Shown here: piece after piece, positions 1 through 5,602 of the stretch
How the letters are laid out: every line of letters starts with the position of its first letter
Numbering within the stretch: the first letter of the stretch is position 1
NCBI GenBank assembly: GCA_003696465.1
Contig: RFHG01000505.1
Coordinates: 1 to 7,531, forward strand
Origin: Gammaproteobacteria bacterium
GTDB taxonomy: Bacteria > Pseudomonadota > Gammaproteobacteria > J044
Direction of reading: 5' to 3'
Length of the DNA stretch: 7,531 bases
The notes under the pieces: model-generated
Databases searched by the model: none
What the model was told of the DNA's origin: nothing
The model's input: the letters and a program-made list of their open reading frames with translations, nothing else
Made by a program: the position numbers and the translations under genes

Positions 1-843
1 CCGAACGGCCTGCTCGATTTCGAGGCCGCTGCAAAGATCACCGGTGCCCGCTTTGCCGTCATGCGCGCGGGCATTGCCCGCCTGCACCGGGCACTGACCC
101 AGTTCATGCTCGACACCCACACCCGCGAGCATGGCTACACCGAGGTCTATGTGCCCTACCTGGTCAATCGCGACAGCCTGTACGGCACCGGCCAGCTGCC
201 CAAGTTTGCCGAGGACCTGTTCCACATCGAGGGCGAACACGACTACTACCTCATCCCCACCGCCGAGGTGCCGGTCACCAATCTGGCGCGTGACGAAATC
301 CTTCCCGCAGAGGCGCTTCCGCAGCGGCTGGTCAGTCATACACCGTGTTTCCGCTCGGAGGCCGGCTCCCACGGGCGTGACACCCGCGGCCTGATCCGCC
401 AGCACCAGTTCGAGAAGGTGGAGCTGGTGCAGTTCGTCCGGCCCGAGGAATCCTGGGAGGCGCTCGAGGCGCTCACCCGGCATGCCGAGACCATCCTGCA
501 GAAACTGGAGCTGCCCTATCGGGTCGTGGCCCTGTGCACGGGCGATCTCGGTTTTTCATCGGCCAAGACCTACGATCTGGAAGTCTGGCTGCCGGGGCAG
601 GGCAAGTACCGGGAGATTTCCTCCTGCTCCAACTTCCTCGACTTCCAGGCCCGGCGACTCAAGGCACGCTGGCGCAACCCGGAAACCGGCAAGCCCGAGC
701 TGTTGCACACCCTGAACGGTTCCGGCCTGGCCGTGGGACGCACCCTGGTCGCCCTGATGGAAAACCATCAGGATGCCGAAGGCCGCATCCACATACCCGA
801 GGCCCTGCGGCCCTGGATGGGAGGCATCGAGGTCATTGGCTAA
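1..843 (+). CDS. serS: Serine--tRNA ligase (SerRS), C-terminal two thirds; 5' end outside the window
   Basis: Cytoplasmic class II aminoacyl-tRNA synthetase that charges tRNA-Ser (and tRNA-Sec where present). The reading frame is open from base 1, before the first ATG at 61, so the gene enters from the left. The 280 residues visible correspond to the catalytic domain; about 150 N-terminal residues, including the tRNA-binding coiled-coil arm, are missing when compared with the usual length of about 430. Visible class II signatures are motif 2, beginning FRSE at visible residues 117-120 and followed by a GRDTRGL stretch and an HQF segment, and motif 3, LNGSGLAVGRT, at visible residues 238-248. 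The C-terminus, with LRPWMGGIEVIG, is the standard SerRS ending. The stop codon TAA is at 841-843 and is overlapped by the next gene. I see no damage in the visible part, and the identification is secure. Confidence 0.97.
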   Translation, partial: PNGLLDFEAAAKITGARFAVMRAGIARLHRALTQFMLDTHTREHGYTEVYVPYLVNRDSLYGTGQLPKFAEDLFHIEGEHDYYLIPTAEVPVTNLARDEILPAEALPQRLVSHTPCFRSEAGSHGRDTRGLIRQHQFEKVELVQFVRPEESWEALEALTRHAETILQKLELPYRVVALCTGDLGFSSAKTYDLEVWLPGQGKYREISSCSNFLDFQARRLKARWRNPETGKPELLHTLNGSGLAVGRTLVALMENHQDAEGRIHIPEALRPWMGGIEVIG

Positions 844-1885
844 AAGGGGTACAGCATGGATCCTGCTGGCAGTATCCCTGCTGCTGCTCCCCCTGCATGG
901 GCTGGCCACCACCGAAAGCAGTGATGACGACTTCGAGCACTTTGGCGAACTGACCGCTGCGGATCTGGTCACCGACGATGCACCCCGGCCGCGCGAGATC
1001 GTGCATCCGCCCTGGTTCAAGCTCAGTTTTCTCGACCTGCGGGACGACCTGCAGGAGGCCGGGGAGGCCGGCAAGAAGGGCATCATCATCTACTTCGGGC
1101 AGAAGAACTGCCCCTATTGCCAGGCCCTGATGGAAAAGGACTTCGGCAAGGAAGATATCGCCCGCTACACGCAGAAAAACTTCGATGTCATCGCACTCGA
1201 TATCTGGGGCAATCGCGAAGTCACCGATGTCGATGGCAAGACCTACACCGAACGCGAATTCGCCAAGGCCAAGGGGGCCTTCCTCACCCCCACGCTGCTG
1301 TTCTACGACACTGAAGGGAAAGAGGCCCTGAAACTCGTCGGCTTCTATCCGCCCTACAAGTTCCGTGCCGCACTGGCCTATGTCGCCGAGGGCTTTTACC
1401 GCAGGGAAAGTCTGCACGACTTCATGCAACGGGCCGAGAACCGGCCGCCACGGTTCAACGAAAACGGCCTTACCGAAGAGCCCTTCTTCCTGCCCCCGCC
1501 ACACATCATGGACCGCAGCCACATCCCGGCCTCGCGGCCGCTCGTGGTGTTCTTCGAACAGCCGCAGTGCCATACCTGCGACATCCTGCATGCCGGTCCG
1601 CTGCAGCACCCCGACATCCGCGAACTGCTCGACCACTTCGATGCCGTGCAGCTCGACATCACAAAAGACGAAAAGGTCATCACACCCGACGGCCAGCGCA
1701 CCACGGCACGCGACTGGGCCCGCAAGCTCGATATCTTCTACACCCCGACGCTGATCTTCTTCGACGAGCATGGCAAGGAAGTGCTGCGTATCGAGTCGCT
1801 GGTGCAGCTCTATCGCCTGCGCAAGATCCTTGAGTATGTGCTGGAGAAGGGCTACGAGATAGCCCCGCTGCAGGAGTGGCACTAG
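836..1885 (+). CDS. Exported tandem thioredoxin-like protein (SoxW-like, two CxxC domains)
   Basis: Predicted 349-residue periplasmic thiol-disulfide protein; exact substrate unknown. I prefer the TTG start at 836, which gives a clean signal peptide: AKR, then a hydrophobic run at residues 7-20, with likely cleavage after GLA near residue 24. An in-frame ATG at 773 would add 21 polar residues in front of the signal and lies deep inside serS. GGGAGG at 819-824 is a possible, rather distant ribosome site. Domain 1 (about 80-195) has CPYC at 92-95 and the cis-proline TPT at 151-153. Domain 2 (about 233-345) has CHTC at 245-248 and TPT at 303-305. The two halves are clearly related, with matching D-I, DGK/DGQ and TPTLxFxDxxGKE segments, so this looks like an internal duplication. 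CxxC to cis-Pro spacing is nearly the same in both. Family resemblance is to SoxW/thioredoxin_2-type proteins. It overlaps serS by 8 nt and is probably co-transcribed with it. Confidence 0.85.
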   Translation: MAKRGTAWILLAVSLLLLPLHGLATTESSDDDFEHFGELTAADLVTDDAPRPREIVHPPWFKLSFLDLRDDLQEAGEAGKKGIIIYFGQKNCPYCQALMEKDFGKEDIARYTQKNFDVIALDIWGNREVTDVDGKTYTEREFAKAKGAFLTPTLLFYDTEGKEALKLVGFYPPYKFRAALAYVAEGFYRRESLHDFMQRAENRPPRFNENGLTEEPFFLPPPHIMDRSHIPASRPLVVFFEQPQCHTCDILHAGPLQHPDIRELLDHFDAVQLDITKDEKVITPDGQRTTARDWARKLDIFYTPTLIFFDEHGKEVLRIESLVQLYRLRKILEYVLEKGYEIAPLQEWH

Positions 1886-1929
1886 GCAAGCGCCGGCAGG
1901 AACGGCACTGCTGCACAACCCCCCATAAC

Positions 1930-1959
1930 GAAACGGGGCGCCCCAGGGCGCCCCGTTTC
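1930..1959. terminator. Bidirectional hairpin terminator between convergent genes
   Basis: A perfect 13-bp stem, GAAACGGGGCGCC at 1930-1942 with its complement at 1947-1959, encloses a 4-nt loop. It lies 44 nt after the stop of the thioredoxin-like gene and 20 nt after the stop of the opposing gene. The arms begin and end with AAA/TTT, so each transcript would carry a short U stretch at the 3' base of the stem. There is no long U tract after the hairpin on either strand, so efficiency is uncertain. A second, weaker dyad (AGACG at 1965-1969, CGTCT at 1976-1980) abuts the stop codon of the minus-strand gene. Confidence 0.75.
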
Positions 1960-1979
1960 AGGTCAGACGGCGAGGCGTC

Positions 1980-2735
1980 TTACTTCTTCTCGCCAGCCTT
2001 CTCGTTGGCGGCCATCTGCTCGTCCATGGCCTTGCTCTGCGCTTCCATTTCCTTCTCACGCTCGGCCATGGCCTTTTCGAACTCGGCCTCCATCTTCTTC
2101 ATTTCCTCTTCGTGCTGCTTTTCCAGCTGCTCGAACCAGGCCTCCATCTTCTTGTCGTAGGCCTCAAGCTCCTTCTCGTACTCTTCAAAGGTCTTGGGCT
2201 GGGCAGCAGCCTGCTGCTGGGGAGCCTGACCGGCCCATGCCGGAGCACCATACGGGGCAGGGGCGGGCGCTGCGCCGCGCTCGGCGAGCTGCTTGGCCCA
2301 GGCTTCCTGCTGCTTCTTCCAGGCCTCGTAGGCGGCCTTGCGCTGCTCCTGCACCTGCTTGAAGTGCTCCTGCATGCGCTGCTGCTGCTCCTCGAAGGCC
2401 TTCTTCTGCGCCTCGAGCTGCTCCTTGGTCAGCGGCTGCGGGGCATAGGGGCCGTAGTAGGGGGCATACGGGCCACGGTAGTAACCGTTGTCACCATAGT
2501 AGTCGCCGGCATAATCACCATAACCGCGGCCATGGCCACGACCGCGGGCCTTGCCGCTCATGCTGAAGCTGAAATCGCCGTCGACATCGGTATCGCCATT
2601 GCCGTAACCATAGCCGTTGCCGTAGCCACGGCCATAGCCATTGTCATGGCCGTCGAACCAGTCTGCACTGGCCACGGTGGTACCCAGAGCCAGGCCTGCA
2701 ATGGCCATGGAAGCCAGAATCTTGTTGATTTTCAT
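1980..2735 (-). CDS. Putative sulfur-globule-family protein: secreted Gly/Tyr-rich head with coiled-coil tail
   Basis: Predicted 251-residue exported protein. The ATG at 2733-2735 is preceded by AAAGAGG with a 9-nt spacer and opens a typical Sec signal peptide, with cleavage expected after ASA at residue 24. Residues 25-100 are rich in Gly, Tyr, Asp and Asn: a GYGRGYGNGYGYGNG run (33-47), then GDFSFSMSG, an RGRGHGRGYG stretch, and GPYAP-YY-GPYAP (88-99). Residues 103-153 and 182-248 are charged, Glu/Lys/Gln/Ala-rich and heptad-like, so probably coiled coils, joined by a Pro/Ala/Gln linker (154-180). It has no cysteine. The order signal peptide, Gly/Tyr repeats, Tyr-Ala-Pro segment resembles the envelope proteins of periplasmic sulfur globules in purple and colourless sulfur bacteria (Sgp/CV proteins). 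The long coiled-coil tail is not what I recall of the classical, shorter members. Alternatives are a structural or adhesive low-complexity exported protein. The signal peptide and composition are seen directly; the function is inferred. Confidence 0.6.
   Translation of the reverse strand: MKINKILASMAIAGLALGTTVASADWFDGHDNGYGRGYGNGYGYGNGDTDVDGDFSFSMSGKARGRGHGRGYGDYAGDYYGDNGYYRGPYAPYYGPYAPQPLTKEQLEAQKKAFEEQQQRMQEHFKQVQEQRKAAYEAWKKQQEAWAKQLAERGAAPAPAPYGAPAWAGQAPQQQAAAQPKTFEEYEKELEAYDKKMEAWFEQLEKQHEEEMKKMEAEFEKAMAEREKEMEAQSKAMDEQMAANEKAGEKK
2438..2473 (-). repeat. Tandem GPYAP peptide repeat in the Tyr-rich region
   Basis: The minus-strand codons for residues 88-99 of the putative sulfur-globule protein encode GPYAP, YY, then GPYAP again, with near-identical DNA in both copies (GGGGCATA/GGGGCATACGG forms on the plus strand). 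It is a short low-complexity repeat within the coding region, just before the first coiled coil. Confidence 0.6.
2595..2642 (-). repeat. Six-base low-complexity repeat encoding alternating Gly-Tyr/Asn/Arg
   Basis: Eight degenerate hexanucleotide units (GGC plus TAC/TAT, AAT/AAC or CGT on the coding strand) encode NGYGRGYGNGYGYGNG, residues 32-47 of the minus-strand exported protein. Such arrays can expand or contract by slippage in whole codons without breaking the frame, so length variation between strains would be expected. Confidence 0.7.
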
Positions 2736-2749
2736 TGCGTTGTACCTCT

Positions 2750-2771
2750 TTTTTAAGGTGTGGTTTAAAAA
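2750..2771 (-). promoter_or_regulatory. AU-rich leader hairpin immediately upstream of the ribosome binding site
   Basis: In the minus-strand leader, TTTTTAA (2765-2771) can pair with TTAAAAA (2750-2756) across an 8-nt loop, a 7-bp stem made only of A-T pairs. The A-rich 3' arm runs directly into the AAAGAGG ribosome site of the putative sulfur-globule gene, so melting of this stem could affect translation. Pairing is seen in the sequence; a regulatory role is a guess, and the stem is weak. Confidence 0.3.
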
Positions 2772-2807
2772 TCCACGCCTTGCGACCCTCACTGCAAGAC
2801 AGAAAAT

Positions 2808-2836
2808 AGTTTATTAGAATATACTTATTCTGTCTA
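2808..2836 (-). promoter_or_regulatory. Predicted sigma70 promoter with a dyad in the spacer, for the minus-strand exported protein
   Basis: On the minus strand, TAGACA (2831-2836) as the -35 and TAAACT (2808-2813) as the -10 are separated by exactly 17 nt. The spacer carries AGAATA-N4-TATTCT (plus-strand 2816-2831), a perfect 6-bp inverted repeat that could be an operator. Transcription would start near 2800, giving a leader of about 65 nt. The block is strikingly AT-rich against the GC-rich coding surroundings. The promoter means this gene need not depend on read-through from the upstream AI-2E gene. Confidence 0.55.
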
Positions 2837-2863
2837 GTACTTTGGGTCGATACAAAAGGTACT
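2836..2863 (-). other. Imperfect inverted repeat at the end of the AI-2E gene
   Basis: AGTACTTT (2836-2843) can pair with AAAGGTACT (2855-2863) with one bulged base and an 11-nt loop. It touches the stop codon of the AI-2E-family gene and the -35 element of the next promoter. No U tract follows on the minus strand, so it is a poor intrinsic terminator. It may protect the 3' end of the mRNA or mean nothing. Confidence 0.25.
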
Positions 2864-3933
2864 CACTCGACCTTGCACCCCTGTTTCCAGTCGGCCATTT
2901 CCTGGGCCGTGGGGGCCGGCCCCATGAGCATGGCGATTGCGCGTGTCTCGGGCATGCCCTCGAGGGCAATCTTCAGCGTCATGGTGATGGGCACCGAAAG
3001 GAACATGCCGACCGGGCCCAGCACCCAGCCCCAGAAGATCATCGACAGCAGGACGATGAGCGGGGAAAGGCCCAGGCGGCTGCCCATGAAGCGGGGTTCG
3101 AGGATGCTGCCGATAAGGTTGTTGACGATGAGATAGACACCGACAACCCACAGTGCAAGACCCGGGCCGCCAATGACCAGGCTGAGCAGCACAGTGGGAA
3201 TCCCCGCCAGGATGGAGCCGATGGTGGGAATGTAGTTGAGAAGGAAGGCCAGCGTGCCCCAGAGGACAGGGTAGGGGACATCCAGCAGCCAGAGGAAGAA
3301 GCCAATCAGCAGCCCCGTTGCAAGACTGGTAATGGTCTTGATGGCCAGATAGCGATTGATCTTGTCCCCGATCTGGTAAAGCGTGGCAAGGTCGTGGCCA
3401 CGACTGCTGGCCAGACACTTGAGCTTGAGCTGGAAGCCCCGCGCCTCGAACAGCAGGAACAGTACGGTGATGAAAATCAGGAAACCGTTGCCCAGCGTGC
3501 TGCCCAGCCCATTCATGAGATTGCTGACCAGCCGCAGGGCCGTACCGGGCTCGATGATGCTGCCCAGCTCGTTGGTGGGCACCTGGATTCCGTGAACGGA
3601 AAGCCAGTCGAGCAGGCCCAGCGTTTGCCCCTTGAGCTGGGCCGTGTACTGGGGCAGGTCGCGGCTGAAGTTGGCCAGGGAGCCGGCCAGCAGCGAGGCA
3701 ATCCCCACAGTGGCCAGGATGACACTGGTAAGCACGGCCAGCAGGGCAAGCCAGTTGGGCCAGCCGCGCCGGCACAGGTAGAAGTAGGGCGGGGCGGTGA
3801 TGATGGCGATGAACAGCGAGAGCAGGAACGGATTGACCAGCTCTGCCGCCTCGCGCATGCCGGCGATGACCACTACCAGCGCGGCGAGTATGAAAATGAT
3901 CTGGCGGATCAAGGGGGTCTGTTGGGTGCTCAT
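2863..3933 (-). CDS. AI-2E family (PerM/TqsA-like) membrane transporter
   Basis: Predicted 356-residue inner-membrane protein of the AI-2E/PerM family. Members include the E. coli autoinducer-2 exporter TqsA, and others have been linked to sodium/proton exchange, so the substrate cannot be told from sequence. Hydrophobic segments fall near residues 11-25, 33-53, 59-84, 148-163, 202-217, 223-255, 258-275 and 289-320, with a polar extramembrane stretch at about 88-147. The family signature is clear in the second half: NYIPTIGSILAGIP (233-246), then LEPRFMGSRLGLSP (278-291) and GPVGMFLSVP (306-315). Length is normal for the family. The ATG at 3931-3933 is the first in-frame start, but its ribosome site is weak, with AGGG directly abutting the ATG. 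It is divergent from the split-barrel gene at 4005 and shares a short 71-nt upstream gap with it. Confidence 0.92.
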   Translation of the reverse strand: MSTQQTPLIRQIIFILAALVVVIAGMREAAELVNPFLLSLFIAIITAPPYFYLCRRGWPNWLALLAVLTSVILATVGIASLLAGSLANFSRDLPQYTAQLKGQTLGLLDWLSVHGIQVPTNELGSIIEPGTALRLVSNLMNGLGSTLGNGFLIFITVLFLLFEARGFQLKLKCLASSRGHDLATLYQIGDKINRYLAIKTITSLATGLLIGFFLWLLDVPYPVLWGTLAFLLNYIPTIGSILAGIPTVLLSLVIGGPGLALWVVGVYLIVNNLIGSILEPRFMGSRLGLSPLIVLLSMIFWGWVLGPVGMFLSVPITMTLKIALEGMPETRAIAMLMGPAPTAQEMADWKQGCKVE

Positions 3934-3943
3934 CCCTGTGTCT

Positions 3944-3970
3944 TTGGCTGTGATCGGGTTGGGTTAGACT
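3944..3970 (+). promoter_or_regulatory. Weak candidate promoter in the divergent gap
   Basis: TTGGCT (3944-3949) and TAGACT (3965-3970) resemble -35 and -10 boxes for the plus-strand split-barrel gene, but the spacing is only 15 nt. The whole gap between the divergent starts is 71 nt, so promoters for both directions must lie here or inside the coding ends. I could not recognise a good minus-strand promoter for the AI-2E gene. Confidence 0.3.
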
Positions 3971-4004
3971 AGCGGTTCCCGACGACTTGTTCCAGCCCAT
4001 TGCC

Positions 4005-4502
4005 ATGAGCGAACACCGTAATGACGAGCAGCGGGCGCATGCCCGGCTCGAACATCTGCTCGAGCACACCAGCCTGATGCTGGCAACCTGCTCGGGTGAG
4101 GGCCAGCCCGAGGCCAGCAGCATGCCCTTTGTGCTGCACGGCGATGCGCTCGCCATCTTCGTGAGCGAGCTGGCGCCGCATACGGCCAACCTGCAGCAAA
4201 ACCCTCGTGCAAGCGCCCTGATTGCCGAGGACGAGGCCGAATGTCGCCAGCCCTTCGCCCGCCAGCGCCTGCACCTGCAATGTGAGGTCGGCCAGGCCGG
4301 GCCGGAACAGCGGGCGGCCCTGCTCGAGGCCTTCAGGAACCGCTTTGGCAAGACCGTGGACCTGCTTGGCAGCCTGCCGGATTTCCATTTCTTTCTGCTG
4401 CGGCCCGTGTCCGCCCGGCTGGTGCTCGGCTTTGGCCAGGCCTGGCAGGTGACCTGGCCGCAACGCAGCCTGCACAGGATTACCGCCGAACGCGACGACT
4501 GA
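4005..4502 (+). CDS. HugZ/HutZ-like FMN-binding split-barrel family protein
   Basis: Predicted 165-residue cytoplasmic protein of the pyridoxamine-5'-phosphate-oxidase-like split-barrel fold, HugZ/HutZ branch, whose studied members bind and degrade haem for iron use. Typical segments are the N-terminal LATCSGEGQPEASSMPF strand pair (26-42), FVSELAPHTANLQQNPRAS (52-70), LIAEDEAE (72-79), and GSLPDFHFFLLRP followed by LGFGQAWQV (122-149). The ATG at 4005 is preferred; a TTG at 3987 in the same frame would add six residues. No good Shine-Dalgarno is visible for either. The length fits the short HutZ type rather than HugZ with its C-terminal extension. His157, nine residues from the C-terminus, is a candidate haem ligand by position, as in HutZ, but this is inferred. 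No haem uptake genes are adjacent, so a general flavin-linked role is possible. Confidence 0.85.
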   Translation: MSEHRNDEQRAHARLEHLLEHTSLMLATCSGEGQPEASSMPFVLHGDALAIFVSELAPHTANLQQNPRASALIAEDEAECRQPFARQRLHLQCEVGQAGPEQRAALLEAFRNRFGKTVDLLGSLPDFHFFLLRPVSARLVLGFGQAWQVTWPQRSLHRITAERDD

Positions 4503-4509
4503 GTACAAT
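4480..4509 (+). promoter_or_regulatory. Candidate promoter for the nagZ cluster
   Basis: TACAAT at 4504-4509 is a 5-of-6 match to a sigma70 -10 box, placed just after the stop of the split-barrel gene. A poor -35 (TTACCG, 4480-4485) lies 18 nt upstream. Initiation near 4515 would leave a leader of about 40 nt before nagZ. Read-through from the preceding gene, 53 nt away, is also possible. Confidence 0.4.
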
Positions 4510-4555
4510 GGGGCCGGCACCGTCACGCTTCCCGAAACGCCCCAAAGGAGATGCC

Positions 4556-5602
4556 ATGGGTCTCGGCCCCGTCATGCTGGATCTGGCCGGCACGGACATC
4601 ACAGCGGAAGAACAGGACATGCTGCGCCACCCTGCCTGCGGCGGCGTGATCCTGTTCACCCGGAACTATGAATCACCCGGTCAGCTGCTGGAGCTGGTGC
4701 GCGCCATTCATGCCGTGCGCGACCCCCATCTGCTGGTGGCCGTGGATCACGAGGGCGGCCGCGTGCAGCGTTTTCGCAAGGGATTTACCCACCTCCCCGC
4801 GGCCAGTCGCATCGGCCAGGTATGGAGCAGCGACCGCGAACGGGGAAGGGCACTGGCCCGCACCATGGGCTGGCTGCTGGCGGCGGAGCTGCGGGCCATG
4901 GAGATCGACTTCAGCTTTGCCCCGGTGCTCGATCTTGCCCATGGCGTGAGTGGCGTCATCGGCGATCGGGCCTGGCACCGCAGCCCGCGCGGCGTGACCG
5001 AACTGGCGCACCCGTTCATGGAGGGGCTGCAGGAGGCCGGCATGGAGGCCGTGGGCAAGCACTTCCCGGGGCATGGCGGGGTGCGCGAGGACTCCCACCT
5101 GACGCTGCCGGTGGACGAACGCCCGCTGGAGGAATTGCGCCAGCACGATCTCGTGCCCTTTGCCCGCATGGTGGAACATGGCATTGCCGGCATCATGCCC
5201 GCGCATGTGGTGTACCGGAGGGTCGACGACAAGCCGGCCGGATTTTCCGCCTTCTGGCTCAATGGCGTGCTGCGCCACGAACTCGGCTTTCAGGGCGCGA
5301 TTTTCAGCGACGACCTGAGCATGGCCGCGGCCGATGTGGGTGGCAGCTTTGCCGACCGCGCACGGCTGGCCATCGATGCCGGCTGTGACATGGTGCTGGT
5401 CTGCAACCATCCGGAGGGGGCGGCCGAGGTGCTGGATGCCCTGGCCGGGCACGACGACCCGGCCAGCCGCACGCGTCTGGCACGCATGCATGGGCGTGGC
5501 GGACAGCCGATGGGTGAGCTGCAGCAGACCCGGCGCTGGCAGGAGGCAGTGGCGGCACTGGAAGCCCTTGAAGACGAACCCAACCTGGAACTCGATGTAT
5601 GA
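4556..5602 (+). CDS. nagZ: Beta-N-acetylhexosaminidase NagZ (cell-wall recycling)
   Basis: Cytoplasmic family 3 glycoside hydrolase that removes N-acetylglucosamine from GlcNAc-anhydroMurNAc muropeptides during peptidoglycan recycling; in some bacteria its products induce AmpC beta-lactamase. The 348-residue product starts at the ATG at 4556, which has AAAGGAG at 4544-4550 with a 5-nt spacer; upstream in-frame sequence is not conserved-looking. Motifs in order: GGVILFTRNY (29-38), VDHEGGRVQRF (63-73), DFSFAPVLDL (118-127), KHFPGHGG (168-175) followed by the catalytic Asp179-Ser-His181 dyad in the mobile loop, and FSDDLSM (250-256), which carries the nucleophilic aspartate. Length is usual for the single-domain Gram-negative enzyme, and there is no signal peptide, as expected for a cytosolic NagZ. 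Its stop overlaps the next start as ATGA, suggesting translational coupling. Confidence 0.96.
   Translation: MGLGPVMLDLAGTDITAEEQDMLRHPACGGVILFTRNYESPGQLLELVRAIHAVRDPHLLVAVDHEGGRVQRFRKGFTHLPAASRIGQVWSSDRERGRALARTMGWLLAAELRAMEIDFSFAPVLDLAHGVSGVIGDRAWHRSPRGVTELAHPFMEGLQEAGMEAVGKHFPGHGGVREDSHLTLPVDERPLEELRQHDLVPFARMVEHGIAGIMPAHVVYRRVDDKPAGFSAFWLNGVLRHELGFQGAIFSDDLSMAAADVGGSFADRARLAIDAGCDMVLVCNHPEGAAEVLDALAGHDDPASRTRLARMHGRGGQPMGELQQTRRWQEAVAALEALEDEPNLELDV

Noticed and set aside
856..900. ATG at 856 just after the serS stop, as start of the next gene
   Set aside because: It is in another frame from the two-domain thioredoxin protein and does not lead into it; the in-frame TTG at 836 does.
833..1918. 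Minus-strand open frame of 361 codons opposite the thioredoxin-like gene
   Set aside because: The plus strand carries two complete CxxC/cis-Pro domains and a signal peptide, so the minus frame is a shadow.
2112..2756. Plus-strand Leu/Val/Ala-rich open frame opposite the putative sulfur-globule gene, looking like a membrane protein
   Set aside because: The hydrophobicity comes from reading Glu/Lys/Gln and Gly/Tyr repeat codons backwards. The minus-strand frame has a ribosome site, signal peptide and promoter.
2834..4351. Minus-strand open frame of 505 codons across the AI-2E gene and the start of the split-barrel gene
   Set aside because: It is out of frame with the clear AI-2E coding sequence, is rich in Pro/His/Arg/Cys as frame-shifted GC-rich DNA is, and shows no family signature.
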